This document shows, in pieces, positions 29,673 through 37,793 of a stretch of DNA of 64,000 nucleotides (positions are counted from its first letter, which is position 1; every line of letters starts with the position of its first letter). Source of the stretch: Aureitalea sp. L0-47 (GTDB taxonomy: Bacteria > Bacteroidota > Bacteroidia > Flavobacteriales > Flavobacteriaceae); NCBI RefSeq assembly GCF_026126405.1, contig NZ_JAFMTQ010000005.1, positions 104,023 to 168,022 on the forward strand, in the 5' to 3' direction. The notes under the pieces are model-generated. The model was not told where the DNA came from. It did no database searches and was given only the letters and a program-made list of their open reading frames with translations. The position numbers and the translations under genes are program-made.

Positions 29673-30071
29673 CTAATCCCGAAGCTTTTCCAACAGATAT
29701 TCAGGCGCACGTCTTATCTTATTTTTTTGCATGTCAACGAAAACCAGAGTTGTTGAAGCCGTCACTAAAAGCTCTCCTTCCGAGTTGTGAATTTCATAAT
29801 CGAACTCAATTGTAAATGTAGGAAGTTTCCTTAACGTTGTGGTAACTATAATTTCATCGTCGTACTTGGCTCCTTTCTTATATTCTATAAGCAGTTTAGT
29901 TACAGGCAGTTCGATGCTGTTTTCTTCCATCCACCTGTACGAAAAGCCCAGTTCACGCAACCATTCGGTTCTTCCCTGTTCGAGATACTGAGCGTAATTT
30001 CCATAGTACACCACACCCATTTTATCGGTCTCTCCGTAGCGGACTCTTATTTTGGTTTTATTTTTTTTCAC
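29673..30071 (-). CDS. Acyl-CoA thioesterase (YbgC/4HBT hot-dog family)
   Basis: A 132-residue single hot-dog domain. The active-site segment is RYGETDKMGVVYYGNYAQYLEQGR, in which the Asp of TDKMG aligns with the catalytic Asp of YbgC. The start is GTG at 30071, just 2 nt after a TACTTTTC box (30074-30081, one mismatch). In many bacteria ybgC sits with tol-pal genes; here it does not. The physiological acyl-CoA is unknown. Confidence 0.9.
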   Translation of the reverse strand: MKKNKTKIRVRYGETDKMGVVYYGNYAQYLEQGRTEWLRELGFSYRWMEENSIELPVTKLLIEYKKGAKYDDEIIVTTTLRKLPTFTIEFDYEIHNSEGELLVTASTTLVFVDMQKNKIRRAPEYLLEKLRD

Positions 30072-30277
30072 AAGAAAAGTATCAAAAAGTGGGGATATTT
30101 TTCGTAAGTTTATCTACGTAAAGGTATGCGAAAAAAAAAGTGAAAATTCAATACCCATTCGATTTTTTTTTTCATTTTTTTGTTCACATATTTGCAGTGT
30201 TAAGATAATGTTAGGAATCCTTCTTTTTTCTACATTTTTCTGCACAGGAATTAACTAACTATACTTCAGCGATCACT

Positions 30278-31705
30278 ATGAGCAAAACTGCCGAATCGGT
30301 TTGGAACAATTGTTTGTCCTTTATTGAAGATAACATCTCTTCCCAGGCATACAAAACATGGTTCGAGCCAATCAAAGCAGTAAAGCTTACAGATAATGCC
30401 CTTAGCATCCAGGTACCGAGTAAATTTTTCTACGAATGGCTGGAAGAGCATTATGTAAAACTACTGAAGGTTGCCCTTACAAAAGAATTAGGGACCTCTG
30501 CCAAGCTGGTGTACGTCATCAAAATGGAGAACACCTACGGTAACAAACAACCCTTTACCGAAAAGATCCCGAGTACAAACCGAAGTCAGGTCCAGTCCCA
30601 GGAAGTGGATGTTCCCTTAAAGAACAAAAGCCCTGAACTTAAGAATCCCTTCGTTATCCCCGGTATCAGAAATGTAAAGATCGAGTCCCAGCTTAATCCT
30701 AGCTACAACTTCGATAACTTCCTTGAAGGAGAATCGAACCGACTTGCTCGTTCAGCAGGGATGGCTGTTGCAAACAAACCGGGAGGAACTTCTTTTAACC
30801 CCCTTCTCATTTTTGGTGGTGTAGGTTTAGGAAAAACTCACCTTGCTCATGCCATTGGTGTTGAGATCAAGGACAAGTACCCGGAAAAGACAGTACTTTA
30901 TATTTCTGCTGAAAAGTTCACGCAACAATATATTGAGTCGGTTAAGAAGAACAACCGAAACGACTTCATCCATTTTTACCAGATAATTGATGTACTGATC
31001 GTGGACGACATCCAGTTGCTCTCCGGAAAAGCCGGAACACAGGATGTTTTCTTCCACATTTTCAATCACTTACATCAAAATGGCAAGCAGGTGATCCTTA
31101 CCAGTGATAAGGCACCAGTGGACATGATCGATATTGAGCAACGCTTGCTTTCACGTTTCAAATGGGGACTTTCCGCCGAACTGAACCACCCGGATTACGA
31201 TACTCGAGTGGCGATCATAAAAAACAAGTTGTATAGGGACGGTGTGGAAATGCCTGAAGACATCATCGAATTCCTGGCTAATAATATAAAGACCAATATC
31301 CGCGAACTGGAAGGTGCCATTATTTCGCTGATCGCACATTCTTCTTTCAACAAACGAGAGATCACTATCGACCTTGCGAAAAAGATCGTCGATAATTATG
31401 TGAAGCACACCAAGCGTGAAGTTTCTATCGATTACATTCAGAAGGTAGTAAGTGAATATTTCCAGATGGACGTAGATACGCTTCAGTCGAAAACAAGAAA
31501 AAGACATATCGTTCAGGCAAGGCAACTGGCCATGTTCTTTGCAAAGAAATTTACCAAAGCTTCGCTGGCGTCCATTGGATCCCAGATCGGGCAGCGAGAT
31601 CATGCCACGGTCTTACACGCATGTAAAACGGTAGACAATCTTTCGAGTACCGACAAGCAGTTCCGAAAATATGTGGAGGACCTGAACAAGAAATTAACCT
31701 TATAA
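30278..31705 (+). CDS. dnaA: Chromosomal replication initiator protein DnaA
   Basis: DnaA opens the replication origin. It has 475 residues. Domain I is residues 1-85, with a variable linker to about 140. The AAA+ domain has Walker A GGVGLGKT (180-187) and Walker B LIVDDIQLL. The C-terminal DNA-binding domain has the signature GQRDHATVLHACKTV. The 206 bp upstream contain long A and T runs and a CATATTTG box (30187-30194), but no DnaA box of the TTATCCACA type, so I do not call an origin here. A terminator follows directly. Confidence 0.97.
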   Translation: MSKTAESVWNNCLSFIEDNISSQAYKTWFEPIKAVKLTDNALSIQVPSKFFYEWLEEHYVKLLKVALTKELGTSAKLVYVIKMENTYGNKQPFTEKIPSTNRSQVQSQEVDVPLKNKSPELKNPFVIPGIRNVKIESQLNPSYNFDNFLEGESNRLARSAGMAVANKPGGTSFNPLLIFGGVGLGKTHLAHAIGVEIKDKYPEKTVLYISAEKFTQQYIESVKKNNRNDFIHFYQIIDVLIVDDIQLLSGKAGTQDVFFHIFNHLHQNGKQVILTSDKAPVDMIDIEQRLLSRFKWGLSAELNHPDYDTRVAIIKNKLYRDGVEMPEDIIEFLANNIKTNIRELEGAIISLIAHSSFNKREITIDLAKKIVDNYVKHTKREVSIDYIQKVVSEYFQMDVDTLQSKTRKRHIVQARQLAMFFAKKFTKASLASIGSQIGQRDHATVLHACKTVDNLSSTDKQFRKYVEDLNKKLTL

Positions 31706-31706
31706 C

Positions 31707-31731
31707 AAATCCCGCCGCAGCGGGATTTTTT
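31707..31731 (+). terminator. Intrinsic terminator of dnaA
   Basis: A perfect 9-bp stem (31707-31715 with 31720-31728) has a CGCA loop and merges into a T-run. It begins 2 nt after the dnaA stop and ends 8 nt before the next start codon. Confidence 0.9.
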
Positions 31732-31738
31732 GATTTAT

Positions 31739-32191
31739 ATGAAGACAAAAATTTTAATGGTATGCCTTGGCAACATCTGCCGCTCTCCCCTTGCGGAAGG
31801 TATTCTACGTTCCAAAGTAGACAGGAGTCGCGTTACTGTTGAATCGGCGGGAACCGGTGGCTGGCACGTAGGTGAGCAACCTGATCCCAGGAGTATTGAA
31901 GTCGCAAAGAAAAATGGCCTGGACATTACCTATCAGAGAGGAAAAAAGTTCTCAGCCTACGATTTCGAGACCTACGACCATATCTTTGTAATGGACAATT
32001 CGAACTATCGTGACGTGGTTGCTTTGGCTAAAACCGATGATGAAATTGCTAAGGTTACGTTAATCCTGGACGAAATATTCCCGGGTGATAACGTGGATGT
32101 GCCAGACCCCTACTACGGCGGCCATAACGGTTTCGAGAATGTTTTCAAAATGCTGGACGAAGCCTGTGAGAAGATCGCAGCTCGGCTCTAA
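31739..32191 (+). CDS. Low-molecular-weight protein-tyrosine phosphatase
   Basis: A 150-residue phosphatase. The catalytic P-loop is CLGNICRSP with the nucleophilic Cys at residue 9. The general acid is in DVPDPYYGG near residue 123. I start it at the ATG at 31739; a TTG three codons earlier would lie inside the dnaA terminator T-run. Such enzymes often act on tyrosine kinases of polysaccharide export, but none is nearby. Expression must come from read-through of the terminator or from a promoter inside dnaA. Confidence 0.93.
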   Translation: MKTKILMVCLGNICRSPLAEGILRSKVDRSRVTVESAGTGGWHVGEQPDPRSIEVAKKNGLDITYQRGKKFSAYDFETYDHIFVMDNSNYRDVVALAKTDDEIAKVTLILDEIFPGDNVDVPDPYYGGHNGFENVFKMLDEACEKIAARL

Positions 32192-32192
32192 C

Positions 32193-32223
32193 TTTGTCAT
32201 TCCTTAGTATTTCATTACTTTAG
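32193..32223 (+). promoter_or_regulatory. Promoter of the sugar-dehydrogenase-like T9SS gene
   Basis: TTTG (32193-32196), 19 nt, then TACTTTAG (32216-32223), one mismatch to the consensus. The start codon is 22 nt downstream. The -33 element begins directly after the phosphatase stop. Confidence 0.6.
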
Positions 32224-32245
32224 TGTAAAATCAAAAAAAGAATCT

Positions 32246-33646
32246 ATGAAAACAATTTCCCCTTTTCTATTAATGCTATGTTGTATTACGTCAGCATTCG
32301 CTCAAATCATTGAAGTAGAACAGTTTAATACGGGTGGGTCATTTAGTCAGCCAGTGGATCTGCAAAATGCGGGTGATGACCGACTCTTTGTGGTTGAGAA
32401 AGCCGGTGTGATAAAAATTATGAATGCGGACGGCTCGATAGTAGCTACGCCGTTTCTTGATATCGATTCAATAGTCTTCGGACCAACTAGCACAAATGAT
32501 GAACGCGGTTTATTGGGGTTAGCTTTTCATCCGGATTATGCCAACAACGGCTTTTTCTATGTCAATTACATCAACAATGCCGGAAACACACAAGTCTCCA
32601 GGTTTTCTGTGGATGCCGCTGATCCGAATATTGCCGATCCCGGTTCTGAATTACCGATTATTGATTATAACCAACCCTTTCAGAATCACAATGGTGGTTC
32701 ACTGGCCTTTGGTCCTGATGGTTACCTCTATATCGCTTCGGGTGATGGAGGTAGCGGAGGTGATCCGGGTGACAGGGCACAAAATACAACCTTACTCTTA
32801 GGTAAGTTGCTCCGCATAGATGTGGACAATACTTCCGGAGGGAACAACTATGCCATTCCAGGAGACAATCCATTTGCCGGTAGTTCGACAGATGCTGAAG
32901 AGATCTGGGCATACGGATTGCGAAATCCATGGAAATTTTCATTCGATAGCCAGACCGATGATCTTTGGATAGGTGATGTGGGACAAGGTGATGTAGAAGA
33001 GATCAACAAGCAACCGGCAACAGCTGCGGGACTAAATTACGGTTGGCGATGCTATGAAGGATCACAACCTTTTAATACCTCTGGCTGCCCTCCAATGGGA
33101 ACACTAACTTTTCCCGAAGCTGAATACTCTTCAAGCTCCGGTAGCGGAAATTGCTCGGTTACAGGAGGCTTCGTATATAGAGGAAGTCAGTGGCCCGCCT
33201 TACAAGGACTATACTTTGCCGCCGATGTATGTAGCGGAAAGTTGTTTACAGTGGACTCCACAGGAAATATTGTTGACCGAGGTGGATTCGGCGGTTCCTG
33301 GGTATCTTTCGGAGAAGATATCAATGACGAATTATTTGTGGTAGATATATCCGGGAATATATTCCGAATCGTCGACGCTACAATCGCCGGGGTCAACGAT
33401 TCCGAAACAAATAGTTTTCAATTGATTCCCAATCCGGCTACCGATATGGTTTCCTTTCGCCTGGAATTTGGAATTATTCAGAATATTCAGATCGCGGATA
33501 TCACAGGTGCTGTGGTTTATTCCGAAGAAAACATTGATGCTCAAAACCACCAAATTTCAATTTCTGCATTGCGAAGCGGTATATACCTGGTATCTGTTGA
33601 AACCGACTCAGGCACACAACGTGTTCAAAAACTAGTGGTTCAGTAG
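32246..33646 (+). CDS. Secreted PQQ-type sugar dehydrogenase (GSDH) domain protein with T9SS sorting domain
   Basis: A 466-residue exported protein with a signal peptide ending at SAFAQ. Residues of about 25-370 form a six-bladed propeller of the glucose/sorbosone dehydrogenase family. Typical blades are RLFVVEKAGVIKI, ERGLLGLAFHPDYANNGFFY and the HNGGSLAFGPDGYLYIASGDGG segment, whose His is the usual active-site base. The C-terminal 75 residues are a T9SS type A domain (LIPNPATDMVSF, ending QKLVVQ). An oxidation of soluble sugars or aldoses with PQQ is inferred. It is followed 2 bp later by a methylase gene. Confidence 0.88.
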   Translation: MKTISPFLLMLCCITSAFAQIIEVEQFNTGGSFSQPVDLQNAGDDRLFVVEKAGVIKIMNADGSIVATPFLDIDSIVFGPTSTNDERGLLGLAFHPDYANNGFFYVNYINNAGNTQVSRFSVDAADPNIADPGSELPIIDYNQPFQNHNGGSLAFGPDGYLYIASGDGGSGGDPGDRAQNTTLLLGKLLRIDVDNTSGGNNYAIPGDNPFAGSSTDAEEIWAYGLRNPWKFSFDSQTDDLWIGDVGQGDVEEINKQPATAAGLNYGWRCYEGSQPFNTSGCPPMGTLTFPEAEYSSSSGSGNCSVTGGFVYRGSQWPALQGLYFAADVCSGKLFTVDSTGNIVDRGGFGGSWVSFGEDINDELFVVDISGNIFRIVDATIAGVNDSETNSFQLIPNPATDMVSFRLEFGIIQNIQIADITGAVVYSEENIDAQNHQISISALRSGIYLVSVETDSGTQRVQKLVVQ

Positions 33647-33648
33647 CC

Positions 33649-34362
33649 ATGGAGCCGGAAAAAGGCAATCTGTATTTAATTCCTTGTACGCTGGGAGAGA
33701 CTCCTCCCCTGGAAGTACTACCGCTGCTCGTGAAGAAAGCCGTGGAGGAGATCGATTACTACATAGTGGAGCACGAGAAAACCGCTCGCCGATTTATTAA
33801 GAGCATCGTTCCGCGAAAATCCCAACCCGATCTGCAGTTCATGCTGATCAATAAATACACAGACGAATCCGAGATACCCGAAATGTTGTCGCCATGCCAC
33901 CAGGGTCTTGACGTTGGGGTGATAAGCGACGCTGGCTGTCCAGGGATTGCAGATCCAGGTGCTGCGGTTGTTGCTGCTGCTCACAGACAAGGGATCAGGG
34001 TTGTTCCTCTGGTGGGTCCTTCTAGTATATTACTCGCCATGATGGCCAGCGGATTCAATGGACAGAATTTTGCTTTTAACGGTTATCTCCCAATTGACAA
34101 AAGGGAACGGCGGAAAGAGATAAAGCGCCTTGAAAGGCTTTCCGAAGAACAAGACCAGTCTCAGTTATTCATCGAAACACCCTATCGAAATAATCAGTTG
34201 CTCGAGAGTATTCTTAGCACGGTCATGGGCAAGACCAGGATTTGTGTTGCATGTGATATTACCTTAGCCACCGAATTCATTCTCACATTAACCGCGGATG
34301 AATGGAAAAACAAAAAGGTGGATCTCAACAAGAGACCCACCATTTTTATCATCCAAAAATAA
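33649..34362 (+). CDS. Tetrapyrrole-methylase-fold SAM methyltransferase, RsmI-related (short form)
   Basis: A 237-residue member of the RsmI/tetrapyrrole methylase superfamily. Motifs include NLYLIPCTLGE, VISDAGCPGIADPG and VPLVGPSSILLAMMASGFNGQNFAFNGYLP. It is shorter than E. coli RsmI (about 286 residues) and lacks its C-terminal domain. Bacteroidota often carry this short form next to or in place of full-length RsmI. RNA or small-molecule substrate is not proven. It starts 2 bp after the T9SS sugar dehydrogenase gene, an odd pairing of a cytoplasmic and a secreted protein. Confidence 0.85.
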   Translation: MEPEKGNLYLIPCTLGETPPLEVLPLLVKKAVEEIDYYIVEHEKTARRFIKSIVPRKSQPDLQFMLINKYTDESEIPEMLSPCHQGLDVGVISDAGCPGIADPGAAVVAAAHRQGIRVVPLVGPSSILLAMMASGFNGQNFAFNGYLPIDKRERRKEIKRLERLSEEQDQSQLFIETPYRNNQLLESILSTVMGKTRICVACDITLATEFILTLTADEWKNKKVDLNKRPTIFIIQK

Positions 34363-34367
34363 CTTAC

Positions 34368-35015
34368 TTATAATACTTTGGCCTGCCTGTCGGCTTCAAC
34401 CCAGGAAGTATCATATCCTGAAAATTTCTTTAAGTAGTAGCGAATCGAAGTGCCAAAGGCATCGCTAAATTGCACAGCTCCACCGCTTCGAAGATATTTT
34501 TTTACATTACCTGCTCCTGCTAAATGAGCTGCGGCCAGTATACCCGACTCTGTAACTTTCACCCCGTCGATATATCTTCCTACATACCTGTCGATATCAC
34601 GACGCAAAATCCATTTGTTGCGTGAAGTGTAGGCGTTGAAGGCCTGTTCCTGCATCTTGGCATCATTCATGAACGCCTGAGAATTGTATATCCCGATCAT
34701 ATGCAAGGTACCCTTACCAAACTGGTATTTCCCCATGTAGCCATACTCATTGATCGTATTGTAGTTGTTTCGTGACTCTTTAAATCCAAGAGCTTCCTTG
34801 AATCCTACATAGGTCTTACCCAGGAACAAATCGTTGTTCGATAGTTTTCCGGGTCTTTCATAATTTCCATCTACCATGGCGGGAACTGTATAATAAAGCT
34901 CCATTCCACTGGTGTCGAAGTATGTTAACGACTTATTTTTCTTAAATGAAAAAGTCGAAACAGCTCCGATCGCGATGATCACTAATAAACTAACTCGTAA
35001 TAACTTACGTCTCAT
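34368..35015 (-). CDS. Exported lysozyme/SLT-like protein
   Basis: A 215-residue protein with an N-terminal signal anchor (RVSLLVIIAIGAVSTFSF). The segment ALGFKESRNNY followed by YGYMGKYQFG resembles the catalytic Glu region of lytic transglycosylases (E-S-x2-x-Y, then GxxQ). The later SGILAAAHLAGAGNVKKYL also fits that fold. It probably cleaves peptidoglycan in the periplasm; this is inferred. The gene ends 5 bp after the convergent methylase gene. A perfect -7 box TATATTTG lies at 35065-35072, 49 nt before the start. Confidence 0.75.
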   Translation of the reverse strand: MRRKLLRVSLLVIIAIGAVSTFSFKKNKSLTYFDTSGMELYYTVPAMVDGNYERPGKLSNNDLFLGKTYVGFKEALGFKESRNNYNTINEYGYMGKYQFGKGTLHMIGIYNSQAFMNDAKMQEQAFNAYTSRNKWILRRDIDRYVGRYIDGVKVTESGILAAAHLAGAGNVKKYLRSGGAVQFSDAFGTSIRYYLKKFSGYDTSWVEADRQAKVL

Positions 35016-35337
35016 TTTTTTAGCTTGCGGTAAGTAAATAATACACTTACCAAATTTCAGACAGCAAATATACTACTGAAACACAGATTTTTATATGACG
35101 GTTGTTAATGTTTGTTAAGGTTCATTTTTGTGGGAATTTTCATCTAATCAGGTATTTACACCTTTCATTACAAAATTAACACTGAAAAGGGGGTAAAATT
35201 GCTAATTCGTTCAAAAACAATGAACTATCTTATGAACAACGCAATGGTGTTAAAATGAAATTTTAACGAATATTTTGGTCTGATTTTATAAATAACAAGA
35301 CATTTTCAATTTTCTGACCGATTTTAGGTAATAATTA
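35016..35337 (-). other. Intergenic region between mltG and the SLT-like gene
   Basis: This 322-bp AT-rich stretch holds no ORF longer than about 12 codons and no obvious terminator for mltG. A perfect -7 box for the SLT-like gene is at 35065-35072. I see no tRNA or clear RNA structure. Confidence 0.6.
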
Positions 35338-36387
35338 TCAGCGATTTACACCCTGCTCGTTGATCCAACGAACATAATCTGCGCGATTTCGATTGTGCTG
35401 GGCCAGGGTTTTGGCAAATTTGTGATAGCCGGGGTTGGAAACATCGGCTACCATGAAGATATAATCGTGATTTTCGTAGTTTAGAACAGCCTTCACAGAC
35501 GACAGGTCAGGCATGGAAATAGGTCCCGGTGGAACCCCGGTATATTTATAGGTGTTATAAGGAGAATCAATTTCCAGGTCGCGGTACAAAACCCGTTTGA
35601 TCACCTGGTCGAAATCATTTTCTGTCTTCTTCTTGGCATAGATCACTGTAGGATCCGCCTGCAATAGCATTCCTTTTTTTATCCTGTTCACGTAAAGACC
35701 TGCCACTCGAGGACGCTCGTCCACTTTAGCCGTTTCCTTCTGAACGATAGCAGCCAGGGATATCACCTCCTCCGGACTCAATCCAATAGCGGAAGCTTTC
35801 GCTTTGCGTTCTTCGTTCCAGAAGCGATCGTACTCCGCACTCATCCGCTTACAGAACTCTGCAGCCGAAGTATTCCAGTATAGCTCATAGGTATTGGGAA
35901 GATACATTGACAAGGCTGAATCATCTGTTAGTCCGATTTCCTCAAGAATTGCCCGGTCTTTCATCGCAGTGATCAAAGACAGACTATCTGCTTCGATCTG
36001 TCTGGATACGGCCCCTGCCAGGTTTTCCAGACGTTCCTGGTTGTTGAATTTCACCTTTACTGGCGTATTATTTATCCGAATGGTGTTAATAATATCATTG
36101 TTATTCATTCCTTTCTTAATAACATAATGACCGGGTTTGATATTAGCTGGATATCCTTTTCTATTTGCGACCGCTTCAAAGGAAATATCATCTTTAAGCA
36201 ATGGACGCAATTCATCCAATACATCCGAAAAGGTTGCATCGGTCCCGATATAAATATGTGCTTCGTCATTATTAAAAGCAGTATTCGGAGATAGAACGGC
36301 TCCATACACGAACCAGGCAAAGATCGCCATCGCGATTATCCCAAGTATTAATACCGACCAAATTATACGTTTAAAATTCTTTCTCAT
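35338..36387 (-). CDS. mltG: Endolytic transglycosylase MltG (YceG-like)
   Basis: MltG cuts nascent glycan strands and so sets their length. It has 349 residues: one N-terminal transmembrane helix (about 10-30), a LysM-like region (about 45-110) and the YceG catalytic domain. The catalytic Glu is in LAAIVQKETAKVDERP. The segments GLYVNRIKKGMLLQADPTVIYA and SPYNTYKYTGVPPGPI are diagnostic. Its start overlaps the upstream acetyltransferase gene by 17 bp. It is the third gene of the dapF-acetyltransferase-mltG operon. Confidence 0.95.
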   Translation of the reverse strand: MRKNFKRIIWSVLILGIIAMAIFAWFVYGAVLSPNTAFNNDEAHIYIGTDATFSDVLDELRPLLKDDISFEAVANRKGYPANIKPGHYVIKKGMNNNDIINTIRINNTPVKVKFNNQERLENLAGAVSRQIEADSLSLITAMKDRAILEEIGLTDDSALSMYLPNTYELYWNTSAAEFCKRMSAEYDRFWNEERKAKASAIGLSPEEVISLAAIVQKETAKVDERPRVAGLYVNRIKKGMLLQADPTVIYAKKKTENDFDQVIKRVLYRDLEIDSPYNTYKYTGVPPGPISMPDLSSVKAVLNYENHDYIFMVADVSNPGYHKFAKTLAQHNRNRADYVRWINEQGVNR

Positions 36388-36907
36388 GAATTAACTGATA
36401 GAGTAGTTCGTTCTTATATCCTTTTTCTGAATTGATCCAGTCTTTCTTAGTTCCCGCCAGCACGTAACCCAGCTTTTCGAACATCTGAATACTAACGTTA
36501 TTATCTTCTGAAATATTGGCATACATCTGGTGCAGTTTCAGGTGGGTGAAGGAATAGTCCGCGATCATTTTCAAAGCATCCGATGCATATCCCTTGTTTC
36601 GCTCATCGCGGTCGAAGATCACGATTCCAACTCCCGCACGATTGTGTTTAGGTTCAAAATCGAAAAGATCCACCAAACCAATTGGCTTTCTGTTTTCTGC
36701 TACACAGATAACAAGCCTCAACTGTTTTACTTCGTAAATATCCCTGTGGGCATTTTCCAGGTACTGTTTAAGCACAAACTTAGAATAAGGCGTTGTCGTA
36801 TTACTAACTTCCCATACCGATTCGTCGTTCTCCAGTTCGTATAACAAATCGAGATCGGTTTGCTCAAGCGCTCTGAGCAGTATGGTATCACTTTTCAGCG
36901 TTTTCAT
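36371..36907 (-). CDS. GNAT acetyltransferase, RimJ/RimL type
   Basis: A 178-residue GNAT protein resembling RimJ/RimL and SpeG (TILLRALEQTDLDLLYELEND at the N-terminus). The acetyl-CoA motif is RNKGYASDALKMI. It lies between dapF and mltG and overlaps both, by 4 and 17 bp. The location suggests a cell-wall-linked or polyamine substrate, but that is only context. Confidence 0.9.
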   Translation of the reverse strand: MKTLKSDTILLRALEQTDLDLLYELENDESVWEVSNTTTPYSKFVLKQYLENAHRDIYEVKQLRLVICVAENRKPIGLVDLFDFEPKHNRAGVGIVIFDRDERNKGYASDALKMIADYSFTHLKLHQMYANISEDNNVSIQMFEKLGYVLAGTKKDWINSEKGYKNELLYQLIHEKEF

Positions 36908-37677
36908 TTCCAGACTCCTTTATATACCTGCACAGCCGGACCGATGAGATGAACATCCGTATAACTATCTTCTTTTTTTCTGAAGTTAACCATCAGGTCT
37001 CCTCCCGGAGTTTTCAGTTTTATTTCTTCTGAAGTGGTTCGTCCGCTTTCGTACATGGCCAGCGCCACGGCGGTGACTCCCGTTCCACAGGACAGGGTTT
37101 CATCTTCCACTCCTCTTTCGTAAGTCCGAACAGCAAATTCCGAAGGAGATATCTCAGACACAAAATTCACGTTGGCTCCTTCTTTTCCGTACAAATCATT
37201 TCGTGTAGCCCTCCCTTTTCCGAAGACATCATAATCACTCAAATCGTCCACTATGGTTACGTGATGTGGTGAACCGGTATTCAGAAAGACGTAGTTATTA
37301 TAGACATCTACGCTGTGGACATCGTTCATACGCAATGAAACTATACCATCCTCAATTTCGGCCTCGTGCATTCCATCTACCGCTTCGAAGGTGGCATTGG
37401 TTTCAATAATGCCCAGGTGTTTGGCAAAGTGAGTGATACAACGCCCTCCGTTACCGCACATGGTACTCAGGTTCCCGTCCGAATTGTAATATACCATTGT
37501 AAAATTGGCAGTCGGATGCTTCTCCAGCAATATCAATCCGTCAGCCCCTATGCCAAATTTTCTGTCACACATTTGCGCCACCAATTTGGTATTATTTTTG
37601 GTGAAATGATCAGCGCGGTTATCGATCAAAATGAAATCGTTACCCGTACCCTGGTATTTATAGAATTCGATAGGCAT
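36904..37677 (-). CDS. dapF: Diaminopimelate epimerase
   Basis: DapF converts LL- to meso-diaminopimelate, the precursor of peptidoglycan and lysine. It has 257 residues. The two catalytic cysteines are in MCGNGGRC (about residues 73-80) and SCGTGVTA (about 196-203). The N-terminal YQGTGNDFILID is typical. A perfect -7 box ends 5 nt before the ATG at 37677. It is the first gene of the dapF-acetyltransferase-mltG operon. Confidence 0.97.
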   Translation of the reverse strand: MPIEFYKYQGTGNDFILIDNRADHFTKNNTKLVAQMCDRKFGIGADGLILLEKHPTANFTMVYYNSDGNLSTMCGNGGRCITHFAKHLGIIETNATFEAVDGMHEAEIEDGIVSLRMNDVHSVDVYNNYVFLNTGSPHHVTIVDDLSDYDVFGKGRATRNDLYGKEGANVNFVSEISPSEFAVRTYERGVEDETLSCGTGVTAVALAMYESGRTTSEEIKLKTPGGDLMVNFRKKEDSYTDVHLIGPAVQVYKGVWK

Positions 37678-37682
37678 CCTCG

Positions 37683-37690
37683 CAAAGGTA
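37683..37690 (-). promoter_or_regulatory. -7 box TACCTTTG directly before dapF
   Basis: Perfect TAnnTTTG on the - strand. Only CGAGG separates it from the dapF ATG at 37677, predicting a leaderless mRNA. Confidence 0.55.
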
Positions 37691-37780
37691 TGAAAAGACA
37701 GTTCTAAATACCGTTTTACAACCTTGTTAAATGGACGTTAAATGTGAAATACTGAAGAAATATTTTCGTCTTATAATTGT

Positions 37781-37788
37781 TAACTTTA
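37781..37788 (+). promoter_or_regulatory. -7-like box TAACTTTA before the DegP-like protease gene
   Basis: Seven of eight matches to TAnnTTTG. The 5 nt AATAA separate it from the ATG at 37794, the same short spacing as for dapF on the other side of this divergent region. Confidence 0.4.
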
Positions 37789-37793
37789 AATAA

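Noticed and set aside
30072..30277. Replication origin next to dnaA
   Set aside because: No DnaA boxes, no dnaN neighbour and no clear unwinding element apart from A/T runs.
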